From UBA1723 sp045629285 (GTDB taxonomy: Bacteria; Bacteroidota; Bacteroidia; Bacteroidales; Paludibacteraceae): a stretch of DNA of 64,000 nucleotides. The DNA is taken from the NCBI GenBank assembly GCA_045629285.1, contig JAZQQY010000037.1:13637-77636 (forward strand), in the 5' to 3' direction. How positions within the stretch are numbered: the stretch's first letter is position 1; every line of letters starts with the position of its first letter. The notes under the pieces were generated by a model. That model was not told the origin of the DNA and did not search any database. It saw only the letters and a program-made list of their open reading frames with translations. This document shows, one piece after another, positions 43,209 to 52,564 of this stretch. The position numbers and the translations under genes were made by a program.

Positions 43209-43484
43209 ATGACCAAACACAACCATAAACAAAATCTGTTGCTTTGTCTTCTGAGTGGCGCTTTATCGTTCAATGCCTTTGCAGATACGGCAAACTGCCC
43301 TTCCACAATCAACAATGTGACAGTGTATCCCAAAGGTGCCATGGTAGAGAGAAAAGCCCATGTCAAACTTCCCAAAGGTGTGACTGAGGTGAAATTGTCT
43401 CTCTTGAGTCCTAATTGGGTACAGAAGTTGCTTCAGATTGGAGTGACTAATGCCGACATATCTATCATTTCTCCTTATTCCTAA
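43209..43484 (+). pseudogene. N-terminal fragment of MuiA-like protein (DUF4140)
   Basis: 91 codons. A signal peptide (about 1-25, ending AFADTA) is followed by NNVTVYPKGAMVERKAHVKL and EVKLSLLSPNWVQKLLQIGV. This is the start of the DUF4140 domain of MuiA (mucoidy inhibitor A)-like proteins, which are normally several hundred residues. The frame stops at 43482-43484, 20 bp inside the 3' end of the convergent hybrid two-component gene. The rest of the gene, including DUF4139, is missing. It is either a remnant or an unusually short exported protein. Confidence 0.6.
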
Positions 43485-46400
43485 ACTCACTCGGCGTGAC
43501 TCCATATTTCTGCTTGAAGACGCGTGAGAAATATCTTTGGTCGGAGATTCCTACTTCAATGGCAATCTGTTGGATATTCATATCTGGATCCTTCATCAAC
43601 TCAACTGCCTTACGTAATCTCACATCACGTATGACCTCGTTTGGAGTCAAACTGAAATAGGTCTTACACTTGGCAGATAGGGCAGTGCGGGATATCATCA
43701 ACTCCTCTGCCAACGAATCTACAGTCGCATCGAAATCAGGAAGGATCTTATTCACAGCCTCGATGATCTTTGCAGCCTCACGCATCTCAGGAGTCTCTGC
43801 ATCTTTCTGTTCAACTACAATGTTCTTATCTTCATCGATTAACGACTTCTGATACAAGCGTTGGAGCATCTCTCTTTCGGCTATGATATTGGCGATTCTG
43901 GCTTTAAGATACTCCATGCTGAACGGCTTGGTAATATAATCAGTCGCACCGATTGCAAGCAGATCAAGCTTACTCTGCATGTCGGTTTTAGCTGTCAACA
44001 TCACAACAGGAATATGGGAAGTCTCAGCACACTGCTTGATTTCAGCACAATATTCTCGTCCATTCATGTTCGGCATCATGATATCCGTAATGACAAGATC
44101 AGGGAGTTTTTCTTTTGTCTTTTCCACTCCAATCTTACCATCTTCAGCCTCAATTATTTCGTAATTTCCTGCTAAAGTATCCACGATGAAGCGTCGCAAC
44201 TCGGCATTGTCCTCATTGATCTGAATAGTGTAATTACTATGCGAAGTGGCAACGTTAGTTTGTAGGGGACTCTCGTCGTAGAAATCTCGCTCAATATAAG
44301 AGTCGTTGCTCATCGGAATAGTCACTGTAAACTTAGAGCCTTTTCCTCTCTCGCTGTCGACACTTATCCTTCCACCATGTTTGTCCACAATCTCCTTTAC
44401 AATGGAAAGTCCTATGCCTTTACCTTGCTCCATATTGTGGCTGTTTGTCATGAATCTGTTGAAGATTGTAGACAACTCCTTCTTGTCGATTCCACAACCA
44501 TTGTCAGCAACAGTCAAGACAAGATTGTCACCTGATGCATTTGCTCCGACAATGATATTGCCATCAGCTGGAGTGAACTTCATCGCATTAGAGACAAGAT
44601 TGATCATCACGGTCTCCATCTTATCATAGTCGGCGATAATAGGTGCGTCGCCTACATTATTGGAGAAAGAAAGCGTGATATTCTTATCTTGAGCTTTTGA
44701 CTGAAATGTCTTATACAAACTGTCAAATATATCAGAGATCTTGAATTTATGAAGATTCAACTCTATATGATGGGAAGAGAACTTACTGAAATCAAGAAGC
44801 TGATCAATCATCTTCGTCATTCGTTGAGCATTCTTGTTCATTACACTGACTAGTTTCTGCTCATCCTCAGTCAACGATTTACTAGAGCTCAACTTTTCTA
44901 TCGGTGCAGAAATCAACGTTAACGGAGTACGTATTTCATGAGAAATATCAGTAAAGAATCTCATCTTCTCCTCATTTAATTCAGCATCAAGCGCCATTTT
45001 CGTACGTAAACGATAGAAACGTGTATAGGCAAATACGATTCCTGCAATAACAGCACAAAGAATCAAGAAATATAGGAAATAAGCGATCGGCGTCTCCCAG
45101 TCAGATGGAAGAACGGTGATATTCAGCGTTCTTTCATGGCTACTCCAGTTTCCATCACTATTAGTACATTTGAATGTCAACTCATACTTGCCGTAAGGGA
45201 TATTAGTATAAGACGCAACAGGCTCGTTCGTATAAGTCCATTTTTCACTGAACGGATAGAGTCGGTATGCATAACGGACCTGTTTCTCGGAACGATAATC
45301 TGTACTTCCGAAACGGATTGAGAAATCTTTATTGTCGTGCTCCAACAATACAGTTGAAATATTATTGATATCCGTCACTTTTTCATCGTCATCGTTTCTC
45401 TTCATGAATTTGAATTCCGACAAAATGATTGAAGGCTCATAGTCAATCTGATGCAATTCAGAAGTGTTGACCATATAGAACCCAAGGTTAGACGCAATCG
45501 TAACCATGTCATTAGAATGTCTCCTGATAGAGTGGCTACGAAGAATCGCTCCGTTACCGAAGTTGAAATATTGCGATTTATTTCCTTTACTGTTGATTAC
45601 AACAAATGCTCTCTGTGTCAAAACACAGATTTTGGAATTCTTAGTAGGGTATAGAGCTAAAACGATCTCTGAATCCAACTGTTCCTTCTTTAGATCCATC
45701 TTCTGGAGTTCAAGCGGAACTCCAAGCATACGGTCGCTTTCACAGAAATATATACCACCACCGAAAGTTGATATCCAGATCTTATGTTCATCATCCTCAG
45801 CTATATCTGTCACGTATGAATACTGAAGATTGGTAGTTTCTGAATCATAAAAGAAGAATTTGATATCCTTAGGATTATCGAATCTGGTGTCAAGCAATGT
45901 GATACCGTCGGGAGACCCCAACCAGATGACTCCTTGGTAATCTTCGTACAAACAATTGATTTTGAATAGAGTAGGAGGATAAGAGAATTTCCACTCATTC
46001 TCCATTGTAATGAAACTATCCTTTTCTGATTCAACAAGCAACATCAAACCTTTTCTCTCTGTTGCAACCCAAAGATTCCTGCGTGAATCCTCAAGAATAT
46101 CTGTCACTATACAGTTTCTCTTCTCAAAATTAGTGATTTTATACTTGCCACCATCCTTTTTAAGTCTGTAGATACCATTATCTCCACCTAACCATACACT
46201 TCCTTGTCGACTTACCTCAATAGTGTTAATCTTATCAAATCTTGTGTGAAAACTCTCTGTAGAGCCACTTTCCGACAAAAACTTTACATTTCCACTTGGC
46301 GACATGATTGCCACCTCAGAACTCTGTAATGCAATCCAAACATTTCCATCTGCATCGGTAGCAGTGCAAACCACATCATTATACAAAGAATACGAATCTT

Positions 46401-47025
46401 CGGATGTAATGTTCTGGCGATTGAACGACGGGTTGCCCTCAACCTTCTTGATTAAAGCACCTCCTTCGATATTCCAGCTTACACCAACCGTATCGGTTGC
46501 GTAATAAGTATTGACGTTAAGTAGTCTTGGATCACCACCGTCGACTTCATTTTCTTGATTAAAAGGAATTTTTAGAAGTTTAGTCGGAGAAATCAGATAA
46601 AGATTTTTTTCAGCATCAAGGTCGATATCGGTCAAATAAACAAAATCAGCTGCATTGAAACGTTCGGGCGAAGGATAAAGTCTGAAGCTCTTATCTTTTG
46701 TAGAAAACAAGAATGCCTGACCGTTATTGTTCAATAATGCAAACTTAGTATTGTCTATACAAAGGATCTTTGTAAACTGATTACTGATGGAAGTTTGGAA
46801 ATCAGACGGATTAGCACGATATGTTTTGAATTCGTAACCATCAAACCTACATATTCCATCAAGAGTAGACACCCATACAAAACCATCTTTACCTTTTGCG
46901 ACACCTGTAGCCATAGCAGGCAGACCGCTGTTGTGCTCCGAATATTTCTCGGTATGCATAACCTCGGCATTTGCGATGGAAAACCACAATGTCAAAATTA
47001 AAGTAAAGACAATTCTAATAGACAC
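43465..47025 (-). CDS. Hybrid two-component system regulator (HTCS)
   Basis: 1186 residues in one chain. Signal peptide (1-20); periplasmic two-component-regulator propeller repeats (about 30-560; for example GFVWVSTLDGICRFDGYEF); Y_Y_Y domain (about 570-630); membrane span (about 645-665); histidine kinase with HEIRTPLTLI near 694; ATP-binding domain with GKGIGLSIVKEIVDKHGG; a receiver with VITDIMMPNMNG near 977; and a C-terminal AraC-type HTH (SLTPNEVIRDVRLRKAVEL, ISDQRYFSRVFKQKYGVTP). HTCS regulators usually sense a glycan breakdown product and activate a neighbouring polysaccharide utilisation locus. No susC/susD pair is beside this one. Confidence 0.95.
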   Translation of the reverse strand: MSIRIVFTLILTLWFSIANAEVMHTEKYSEHNSGLPAMATGVAKGKDGFVWVSTLDGICRFDGYEFKTYRANPSDFQTSISNQFTKILCIDNTKFALLNNNGQAFLFSTKDKSFRLYPSPERFNAADFVYLTDIDLDAEKNLYLISPTKLLKIPFNQENEVDGGDPRLLNVNTYYATDTVGVSWNIEGGALIKKVEGNPSFNRQNITSEDSYSLYNDVVCTATDADGNVWIALQSSEVAIMSPSGNVKFLSESGSTESFHTRFDKINTIEVSRQGSVWLGGDNGIYRLKKDGGKYKITNFEKRNCIVTDILEDSRRNLWVATERKGLMLLVESEKDSFITMENEWKFSYPPTLFKINCLYEDYQGVIWLGSPDGITLLDTRFDNPKDIKFFFYDSETTNLQYSYVTDIAEDDEHKIWISTFGGGIYFCESDRMLGVPLELQKMDLKKEQLDSEIVLALYPTKNSKICVLTQRAFVVINSKGNKSQYFNFGNGAILRSHSIRRHSNDMVTIASNLGFYMVNTSELHQIDYEPSIILSEFKFMKRNDDDEKVTDINNISTVLLEHDNKDFSIRFGSTDYRSEKQVRYAYRLYPFSEKWTYTNEPVASYTNIPYGKYELTFKCTNSDGNWSSHERTLNITVLPSDWETPIAYFLYFLILCAVIAGIVFAYTRFYRLRTKMALDAELNEEKMRFFTDISHEIRTPLTLISAPIEKLSSSKSLTEDEQKLVSVMNKNAQRMTKMIDQLLDFSKFSSHHIELNLHKFKISDIFDSLYKTFQSKAQDKNITLSFSNNVGDAPIIADYDKMETVMINLVSNAMKFTPADGNIIVGANASGDNLVLTVADNGCGIDKKELSTIFNRFMTNSHNMEQGKGIGLSIVKEIVDKHGGRISVDSERGKGSKFTVTIPMSNDSYIERDFYDESPLQTNVATSHSNYTIQINEDNAELRRFIVDTLAGNYEIIEAEDGKIGVEKTKEKLPDLVITDIMMPNMNGREYCAEIKQCAETSHIPVVMLTAKTDMQSKLDLLAIGATDYITKPFSMEYLKARIANIIAEREMLQRLYQKSLIDEDKNIVVEQKDAETPEMREAAKIIEAVNKILPDFDATVDSLAEELMISRTALSAKCKTYFSLTPNEVIRDVRLRKAVELMKDPDMNIQQIAIEVGISDQRYFSRVFKQKYGVTPSEFRNKEK

Positions 47026-47134
47026 TCCTCGCTTAAATTAAGAATAAAAAGTTAAGAATAAAGAATTGAAAGTCAATAATTAGCAAAGCATCATTATAAT
47101 ACTTCATACATCATACATCTTACATTCTACAAAC

Positions 47135-47169
47135 AAACCCTTCTCAGCAAATATTGCCAAGAAGGGTTT
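47135..47169 (-). terminator. Hairpin after the small HTH-like gene
   Basis: AAACCCTTCT (47135-47144) and AGAAGGGTTT (47160-47169) are exact reverse complements. On the minus strand it begins 5 nt after the stop codon and is followed by GTTTGTAG. It probably ends the DPM1-like/pyrC/HTH transcript. Confidence 0.6.
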
Positions 47170-47174
47170 GAGTT

Positions 47175-47426
47175 TTATTGCTTATGTATCAATTCTAATG
47201 CGGCATCGAGAATTATGGAATCATCCAGTTCTACAAATCCACCATCCGGACCCTCTTCATGATGAAGACCAGTGATAGTTGGCACTCCGTCTTCTGCCGA
47301 AGCATGGAAGTAATGTCTTACTTCATCAGCAGTGATTCCCAAACGAACAGCGATGTTGTCGATAGCTCCATGGGGAAGATTGTCGCGCAACATTCTAAAT
47401 TCGTTATACGTTAATCTCTTTTTCAT
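47175..47426 (-). CDS. Small helix-turn-helix-like protein
   Basis: 83 residues. The segment AIDNIAVRLGITADEVRHYFH has the length and spacing of a helix-turn-helix. The C-terminal half is acidic. No known family name can be given with confidence. It follows pyrC by 43 nt on the same strand and may be co-transcribed with it. It could be a small DNA-binding or protein-binding regulator. Confidence 0.6.
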   Translation of the reverse strand: MKKRLTYNEFRMLRDNLPHGAIDNIAVRLGITADEVRHYFHASAEDGVPTITGLHHEEGPDGGFVELDDSIILDAALELIHKQ

Positions 47427-47469
47427 TTCGCATTAGTTTGATAATATAATAAACAAGATTTATCTCAGC

Positions 47470-48819
47470 TTATCTGTCAAAGCTTACTCTCTGACCCTTC
47501 TTAGAATCGTTGATCTTGCCCTCATCGAAAACAAGATTACCGTTAACGAAAGTCTGAGTAACTTTGTACTGCAACTGCTCACCTACCATTGGCGACCAAC
47601 CGCACTTGTAAAGCAAGTCTTTCTCCTCGATTGTGTATGGATCATCTGGTGATACGATCACAAGGTCAGCATAGTAACCTTTTCTGATGAATCCACGCTT
47701 CTCGATCTTAAAGATCTTAGCTGGATTGTGACACATCTTCTCAACCACCTGCTCACGAGTGAAGTTACCCTTCTTAGCAAGCTGAAGCATCATAGGAAGA
47801 GTATACTGAATGCTTGGAATACCTGAAGTTGCTGTCAAAGCATCACCTTCCTTCTGGCTCAATAGGTGAGGGGAGTGGTCTGAAGCAACAGTATCGATGC
47901 TTCCCTGCTCAAGACCCTGAAGCAAGTTTTCACGGCTCTTCTCCTTCTTGATAGCTGGATTACACTTGATCTTAGCACCTAGACGCTCATAGTCAGTCTC
48001 ATCGAACCATAGGTAGTTAGGACAAACCTCTGCAGTGATCTTCTTATTGTCGATGTCAACATTACGCTCGAACAACGCAATCTCTTTCTTAGTAGATAGG
48101 TGAAGCACGTGAAGCTGAGTACCATACTTCTTTGCCAAATCGATCACGTAAGAAGTACACTTGTAACATGCGTCAGAAGAACGTATGTTCATGTGCTCCG
48201 AGATTGGAATTTGTCCTTCTGGGAACTTCTTCTTCCACTCTTCAGTGTTAGCCTTGATCATAGCCTCGTCCTCATTGTGAGTTACAACAGGCACCTTAGC
48301 CGAAGCAAAGATATCCTCTAGGCTCTGCTTGGAGTTTACAAGCATTCCGCCAGTGCTGATACCCATGAAGATCTTAACTCCTGCAACAGACTTTGGATCT
48401 AGATTCTTGATTACGTCTACATTTTCATTTGTAGCACCGATATATAGACCGTAGTTGGCCAAACATTTCTCGCTTGCGATCTTTGCCTTCGACTCCAATG
48501 CCTCGATTGTTGTTGTCTGAGGATTTGTGTTAGGCATATCGAAAACAGTTGTGACACCACCAGCCACAGCAGCACGGCTCTCGCTAGCAAAATCACCCTT
48601 CTCTGTCAAACCTGGCTCACGGAAGTGAACGTGTGTATCAATAACACCCGGCAAAACCCACTTGCCGTCTGCATCAATGACAGTGGCGCTCTTCAATACA
48701 CTGTCAGGAATATTGTCTCTGAAAATCTTGGAAATCTTCTCACCTTCTATAAGTAGAGATCCTTTATATGAGGTGCCGTCGTTAATAATCTTGGCATCCT
48801 TGATCAATATTGTACTCAT
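47470..48819 (-). CDS. pyrC: Dihydroorotase (class I)
   Basis: 449 residues, the length of class I bacterial dihydroorotases. The metal-binding H-x-H motif is VIDTHVHFREPG, and the later metal-ligand Asp is in SDHSPHL; HNEDE, HLSTKKE and the amidohydrolase C-terminal KRGFIRKGYYADLVIV complete the family pattern. It interconverts carbamoyl aspartate and dihydroorotate, the step after PyrB/PyrI in the same window. It starts 18 nt after the glycosyltransferase gene. Confidence 0.95.
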   Translation of the reverse strand: MSTILIKDAKIINDGTSYKGSLLIEGEKISKIFRDNIPDSVLKSATVIDADGKWVLPGVIDTHVHFREPGLTEKGDFASESRAAVAGGVTTVFDMPNTNPQTTTIEALESKAKIASEKCLANYGLYIGATNENVDVIKNLDPKSVAGVKIFMGISTGGMLVNSKQSLEDIFASAKVPVVTHNEDEAMIKANTEEWKKKFPEGQIPISEHMNIRSSDACYKCTSYVIDLAKKYGTQLHVLHLSTKKEIALFERNVDIDNKKITAEVCPNYLWFDETDYERLGAKIKCNPAIKKEKSRENLLQGLEQGSIDTVASDHSPHLLSQKEGDALTATSGIPSIQYTLPMMLQLAKKGNFTREQVVEKMCHNPAKIFKIEKRGFIRKGYYADLVIVSPDDPYTIEEKDLLYKCGWSPMVGEQLQYKVTQTFVNGNLVFDEGKINDSKKGQRVSFDR

Positions 48820-48837
48820 ATCTTAAAATAGTTTTTC

Positions 48838-49581
48838 CTAATTTGATTTCTTCTGCGGATATTTCTTGAATAGGCTGCGAAGACGCAATCCAATCACACC
48901 GAACAATGCCTCACCGAAAATACCTCCGGACATCTTAGATGTTCCTAATACACGGTTGATAAAGATGATTGGAACTTCTTTGACTGTAAATCCGCATTTG
49001 TAAGCTGTGTATTTCATCTCAATCTGGAAACCGTAGCCCTTAAGCTTGATTGTATCCAAACCGATTGTCTCCAACACCTCGCGTCGATAACATTTGAATC
49101 CCGCTGTAGTGTCGTGGATGTTCATTCCAGTGACTATTCTTACATATTTCGATGCAAAATACGACATCAATACTCGTCCGATAGGCCAATTCACCACATT
49201 CACTCCAGTGACATAGCGCGATCCAATCGCAACATCAGCACCTTCTTCATTGCAGGCTTTATATAGCTTTCTTAAGTCAAGAGGATTGTGTGAGAAGTCA
49301 GCATCCATCTCAAATATGAAATCATACTTTTTCTCAATAGCCCACTTGAAACCAGTAAGATATGCTGTACCCAAACCAAGTTTTCCTGATCTTTCAATAA
49401 TGAAAAGTCTATCAGAAAACTCCTCCTGCATCATCTTCTTAACGATGTTAGCTGTGCCATCAGGAGAACCGTCGTCAATGATCAATACATGGAAATTTTC
49501 AGGCAATTCAAAGACTGCTCTACAAATGTTTTCCACATTTTCTTTCTCATTGTATGTCGGTATTATAACTACGCCGCTCAT
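48838..49581 (-). CDS. Polyprenol-phosphate mannose/glucose synthase-like GT2 (DPM1 type)
   Basis: 247 residues. GT-A fold signature: IIPTYNEKENVENI, IDDGSPDGTANIV and the D-x-D motif in FEMDADFSHNP, with GSRYVTG and TAGFKCYRR. No membrane anchor is seen, as in the short DPM1 group. It probably transfers a sugar from a nucleotide donor to polyprenyl phosphate, supplying lipid-linked sugars for envelope glycosylation. pyrC follows within 18 nt. Confidence 0.88.
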   Translation of the reverse strand: MSGVVIIPTYNEKENVENICRAVFELPENFHVLIIDDGSPDGTANIVKKMMQEEFSDRLFIIERSGKLGLGTAYLTGFKWAIEKKYDFIFEMDADFSHNPLDLRKLYKACNEEGADVAIGSRYVTGVNVVNWPIGRVLMSYFASKYVRIVTGMNIHDTTAGFKCYRREVLETIGLDTIKLKGYGFQIEMKYTAYKCGFTVKEVPIIFINRVLGTSKMSGGIFGEALFGVIGLRLRSLFKKYPQKKSN

Positions 49582-49673
49582 TTCTTTTTACTTATTCTAT
49601 CTGCAAATATAGTGAAAACAATTTAATATAAAATCTGTTTGACGTTCTATTAAATTTGTTTTTAAACATAAAA

Positions 49674-50933
49674 TCAATATTTCATTACTTTTCTGCATAT
49701 TGAACATCTAAGACAATTGCTCTTGTCGCAATAGTTTTTTCTCAATTCTATCAAGGCCTGACTCTCGGATGCATCTCTGGCTTCTATGCCCAATTCTGCC
49801 CAGGATCTTGTTATATTGTTGATTTCAGAAGGAACAGTCTCTAAAATTTCTATCGCCCATTCTTTCTTCCCTTGATCGTTATTTTGAACTCCGTAAGCAA
49901 ATATTACCGGTGCGACGGCATTGATTATCAGTGCATTTTGCATCTCAGTGCCAATCTCTTTCTTTCTGGCTTTACTCTCTTTCCCGAATTTGTAGTGTGT
50001 AAGCCAATAGTCAGAAACTTCTACTTCAAACATCTTCTTGATATCATCGATATCACAACTATCGATGATATGTGTGAACATTCTAAGCCGACGAAACAAC
50101 AGCTGAGAAATCTGCGAAATTCTGATGGTAGGGAATGATGGTGGACGCATCTTGCTGTACTTCCATTCAGTTCCTGTCAACCTCTTGATATCAAATGTAG
50201 CTGCAGCAGATTTGTAGAAAAGACGTAGACGATTTGTGTAATCATCGTCACCTTCGTCAAGCATTCCTGCGGCTCCGTAGAGTAGGGCTTCTATCTTGTA
50301 TTCTTCATCTGCTTTTTTCCCGATAATGTCCAACGGCACTCGCTGGGCAAGTGTCTCAAACGGTTGCTGGTTTACATTTCCTCCCATAGTACGACAGACA
50401 AGAATATATAGTATCTCATCCCACGTCGTCTTCATATTATTGATATTTTGAAGCAGAATCTCGGCTCGTCGCTCCATCCTTTCAAACAATAAAGAGCTAA
50501 ATCTCAGACGGATATCAGACACAAATTCTGGTCGCCAATATTGCGAGCATTTTATATCTGCTGGCGACATCGCAAGGTCCTGGGCTACCTTGGATGCTCT
50601 TTCCGATATCTTAAGCACTACCGTCGGAATCAGTGATCTATCCTTACGCATGATCTCTTCGTCTGCATCGCTGACCACATGAAGAATGACATTATCGTAT
50701 CTGCCGTCGACATCATGATTATGTCTTTTCCAATCTGAAGATTTTACGTGCAACTCAACATTACCGGCCCAAGTAAGATTACCTATTCTGACTGTCGCAT
50801 TGAAAAAATCCGGACCAGCCGATTGATTGTGCATTCCAGGATTAATGATTTGCACATCTTTACCATCTGTTGTAATTAGTGGTTCCTGATAAAGACGATG
50901 CTTCCAAATGTACTGTAATACTTCCTCCTTCAT
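49674..50933 (-). CDS. DUF2851 family protein
   Basis: 419 residues. Conserved N-terminal block IINPGMHNQSAGPDFFNATV, then WAGNVELHVKSSDW and DNVILHVV, which mark DUF2851. Function unknown. Asp in GPDFF and the E-x-H of NVELHV recall a PD-(D/E)XK-like layout, although that is inference. The last 20 residues hold four cysteines in C-x4-C-x2-C-x2-C spacing (NYCDKSNCLRCSICRK), suitable for zinc or an iron-sulfur cluster. It is upstream of the glycosyltransferase gene on the same strand, 92 nt away. Confidence 0.85.
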   Translation of the reverse strand: MKEEVLQYIWKHRLYQEPLITTDGKDVQIINPGMHNQSAGPDFFNATVRIGNLTWAGNVELHVKSSDWKRHNHDVDGRYDNVILHVVSDADEEIMRKDRSLIPTVVLKISERASKVAQDLAMSPADIKCSQYWRPEFVSDIRLRFSSLLFERMERRAEILLQNINNMKTTWDEILYILVCRTMGGNVNQQPFETLAQRVPLDIIGKKADEEYKIEALLYGAAGMLDEGDDDYTNRLRLFYKSAAATFDIKRLTGTEWKYSKMRPPSFPTIRISQISQLLFRRLRMFTHIIDSCDIDDIKKMFEVEVSDYWLTHYKFGKESKARKKEIGTEMQNALIINAVAPVIFAYGVQNNDQGKKEWAIEILETVPSEINNITRSWAELGIEARDASESQALIELRKNYCDKSNCLRCSICRKVMKY

Positions 50934-51021
50934 TTCTAAAACAATAATTTAATTGACTAACAATACAAAATTAGAATCTTTGCTTCAATACTGCAAATTA
51001 TTCTTTAAGAAGATAAATAAA

Positions 51022-51047
51022 GTCCTGAAGAACAATGCCTACAGGAC
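51022..51047 (-). terminator. Terminator-like hairpin after GLUG gene
   Basis: GTCCTG (51022-51027) pairs with CAGGAC (51042-51047); on the minus strand TTTATTTATCTTCTT follows. It lies 20 nt after the GLUG gene stop. Confidence 0.55.
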
Positions 51048-51067
51048 CTCTTATGATAAGTATTATG

Positions 51068-52564
51068 CTAGTAAATAATTTGTTTCTTACCGTTAATTAT
51101 ATATATACCTTTTTTCAAAGTTAGTTTTCTAGGCAAATATCTATCGATACTGAATTTTTGAACAAATCGTCCAATGCCATCATAAATTTCTACAATTTGT
51201 CCAATATCAGATATTGCATAATACTCCCCATATCTATAAACGATATCAAAAAAGGCACTGTCATTCAAGTGAGAATCCGAGATATAATCCTGATAAATAT
51301 GTTTGTTGCAATCAACCGGGAGCAATGTATCTCCAAATAAATAGAATAAGGAATCTACCTTACTGAATGACATGCTAGAATCGATCATATTATTGCAATA
51401 ATCAAAACAAAATATGGAATCAATTGTACCATAGTTAGAATATACAGGTTCACTTGAATTTTCTATCCAATATGAATTGCCTACAAATCCTTCATTGATG
51501 TAAACCAATGAATTTCCTGTTTCTATATCGGCAATAAACACATTTCCTAAATTGACAGCATCGACTATTGTTCCATTTTCTAGATTAAATCCAGAAATAC
51601 CGGCTGACATATTCTTGGATGCATTAACATCTCCTCTATTGATACAATAACGAATCAATGAAGCTACATCGTTTGTATTGCCATTGGCGCCGGCAATACC
51701 TCCTGCATATTCATCAGAAAAAATGTTTCCATAATTCATACATAGAGTTAAAGTACCATCATTTCTTCCCGTAATACCTCCGGTATAGAATTCACCGTAA
51801 ATCTTTGCTGTGTTAATGCAACTCGTAATCGTTGAGAACATGAACTCTACTGAATCGCGACAGAAATATCCGCCATTAAAACCACCATTGTAACCGACAA
51901 TACCACCGGCTCCATTGTCACCTCCAATACGTCCCGAATTATTACAGTTAGAGACTTCTCCGTAATTATAACCGACAATACCTCCAATTAAGTAATTACC
52001 GTAAATTTTATTATAATTTACACACGATTCTACCTTGCCGATATTTAAGCCGACAATTCCTCCAGTCAACTTATTGCACGTTAACGAACCATTTTTCGAG
52101 CTACAGTTTTCAACGATACCTTCGTTAATAGCACAAACAGAACCTGCAATCGAATGAATGCCTAAAGACCTAATATTGTCAATAGTAAGATTCTTAATCT
52201 TTCCATATTGGCCTAAACATCCGAACAATCCACATTGTGAACTTGGAGTGGTATTAAGGAAAAGATTATGAATTGATTTTCCATTACCATCATAAATTCC
52301 TTGAAATTTATTTTTTAATGAGCCTATAGCTATCCAACCAGTTGAATCTAATGGCATTAAAATATTTTCTTCCTGCAAGAAATATAAATTGTCACAGGAA
52401 TTGCCATTATTAACAGAATCCGACAATTCTCGCAAATTCTGCACAGTTTTTATTTTAAATGGATCAGAACTAGTACCGTTTCCATTGAAAGAAAAAGATA
52501 ATGCGTCAGAAAAAGAAATCCATGCAAGGAATACTGTAAATATAATTTTTATAAAACTTTTCAT
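51068..52564 (-). CDS. Secreted GLUG-repeat protein with T9SS-like C-terminal sorting domain
   Basis: 498 residues. A signal peptide (about 1-24) is followed by beta-rich repeats of the GLUG type (GGIVGLNIGKVESCVNY, GGIVGYNYGEVSNCNNSG, GGITGRNDGTLTLCMNYG, AGGIAGANG), a surface-adhesin-like beta-helix. The last 60-70 residues (VEIYDGIGRFVQKFS and LTLKKGIYIINGK) resemble the type A sorting domain of the type IX secretion system, with the YIxDxxG-like strands and a KKGIYII core. It is therefore likely exported across the outer membrane. Its ATG overlaps the TGA of the GDPD gene (ATGA). Confidence 0.8.
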   Translation of the reverse strand: MKSFIKIIFTVFLAWISFSDALSFSFNGNGTSSDPFKIKTVQNLRELSDSVNNGNSCDNLYFLQEENILMPLDSTGWIAIGSLKNKFQGIYDGNGKSIHNLFLNTTPSSQCGLFGCLGQYGKIKNLTIDNIRSLGIHSIAGSVCAINEGIVENCSSKNGSLTCNKLTGGIVGLNIGKVESCVNYNKIYGNYLIGGIVGYNYGEVSNCNNSGRIGGDNGAGGIVGYNGGFNGGYFCRDSVEFMFSTITSCINTAKIYGEFYTGGITGRNDGTLTLCMNYGNIFSDEYAGGIAGANGNTNDVASLIRYCINRGDVNASKNMSAGISGFNLENGTIVDAVNLGNVFIADIETGNSLVYINEGFVGNSYWIENSSEPVYSNYGTIDSIFCFDYCNNMIDSSMSFSKVDSLFYLFGDTLLPVDCNKHIYQDYISDSHLNDSAFFDIVYRYGEYYAISDIGQIVEIYDGIGRFVQKFSIDRYLPRKLTLKKGIYIINGKKQIIY

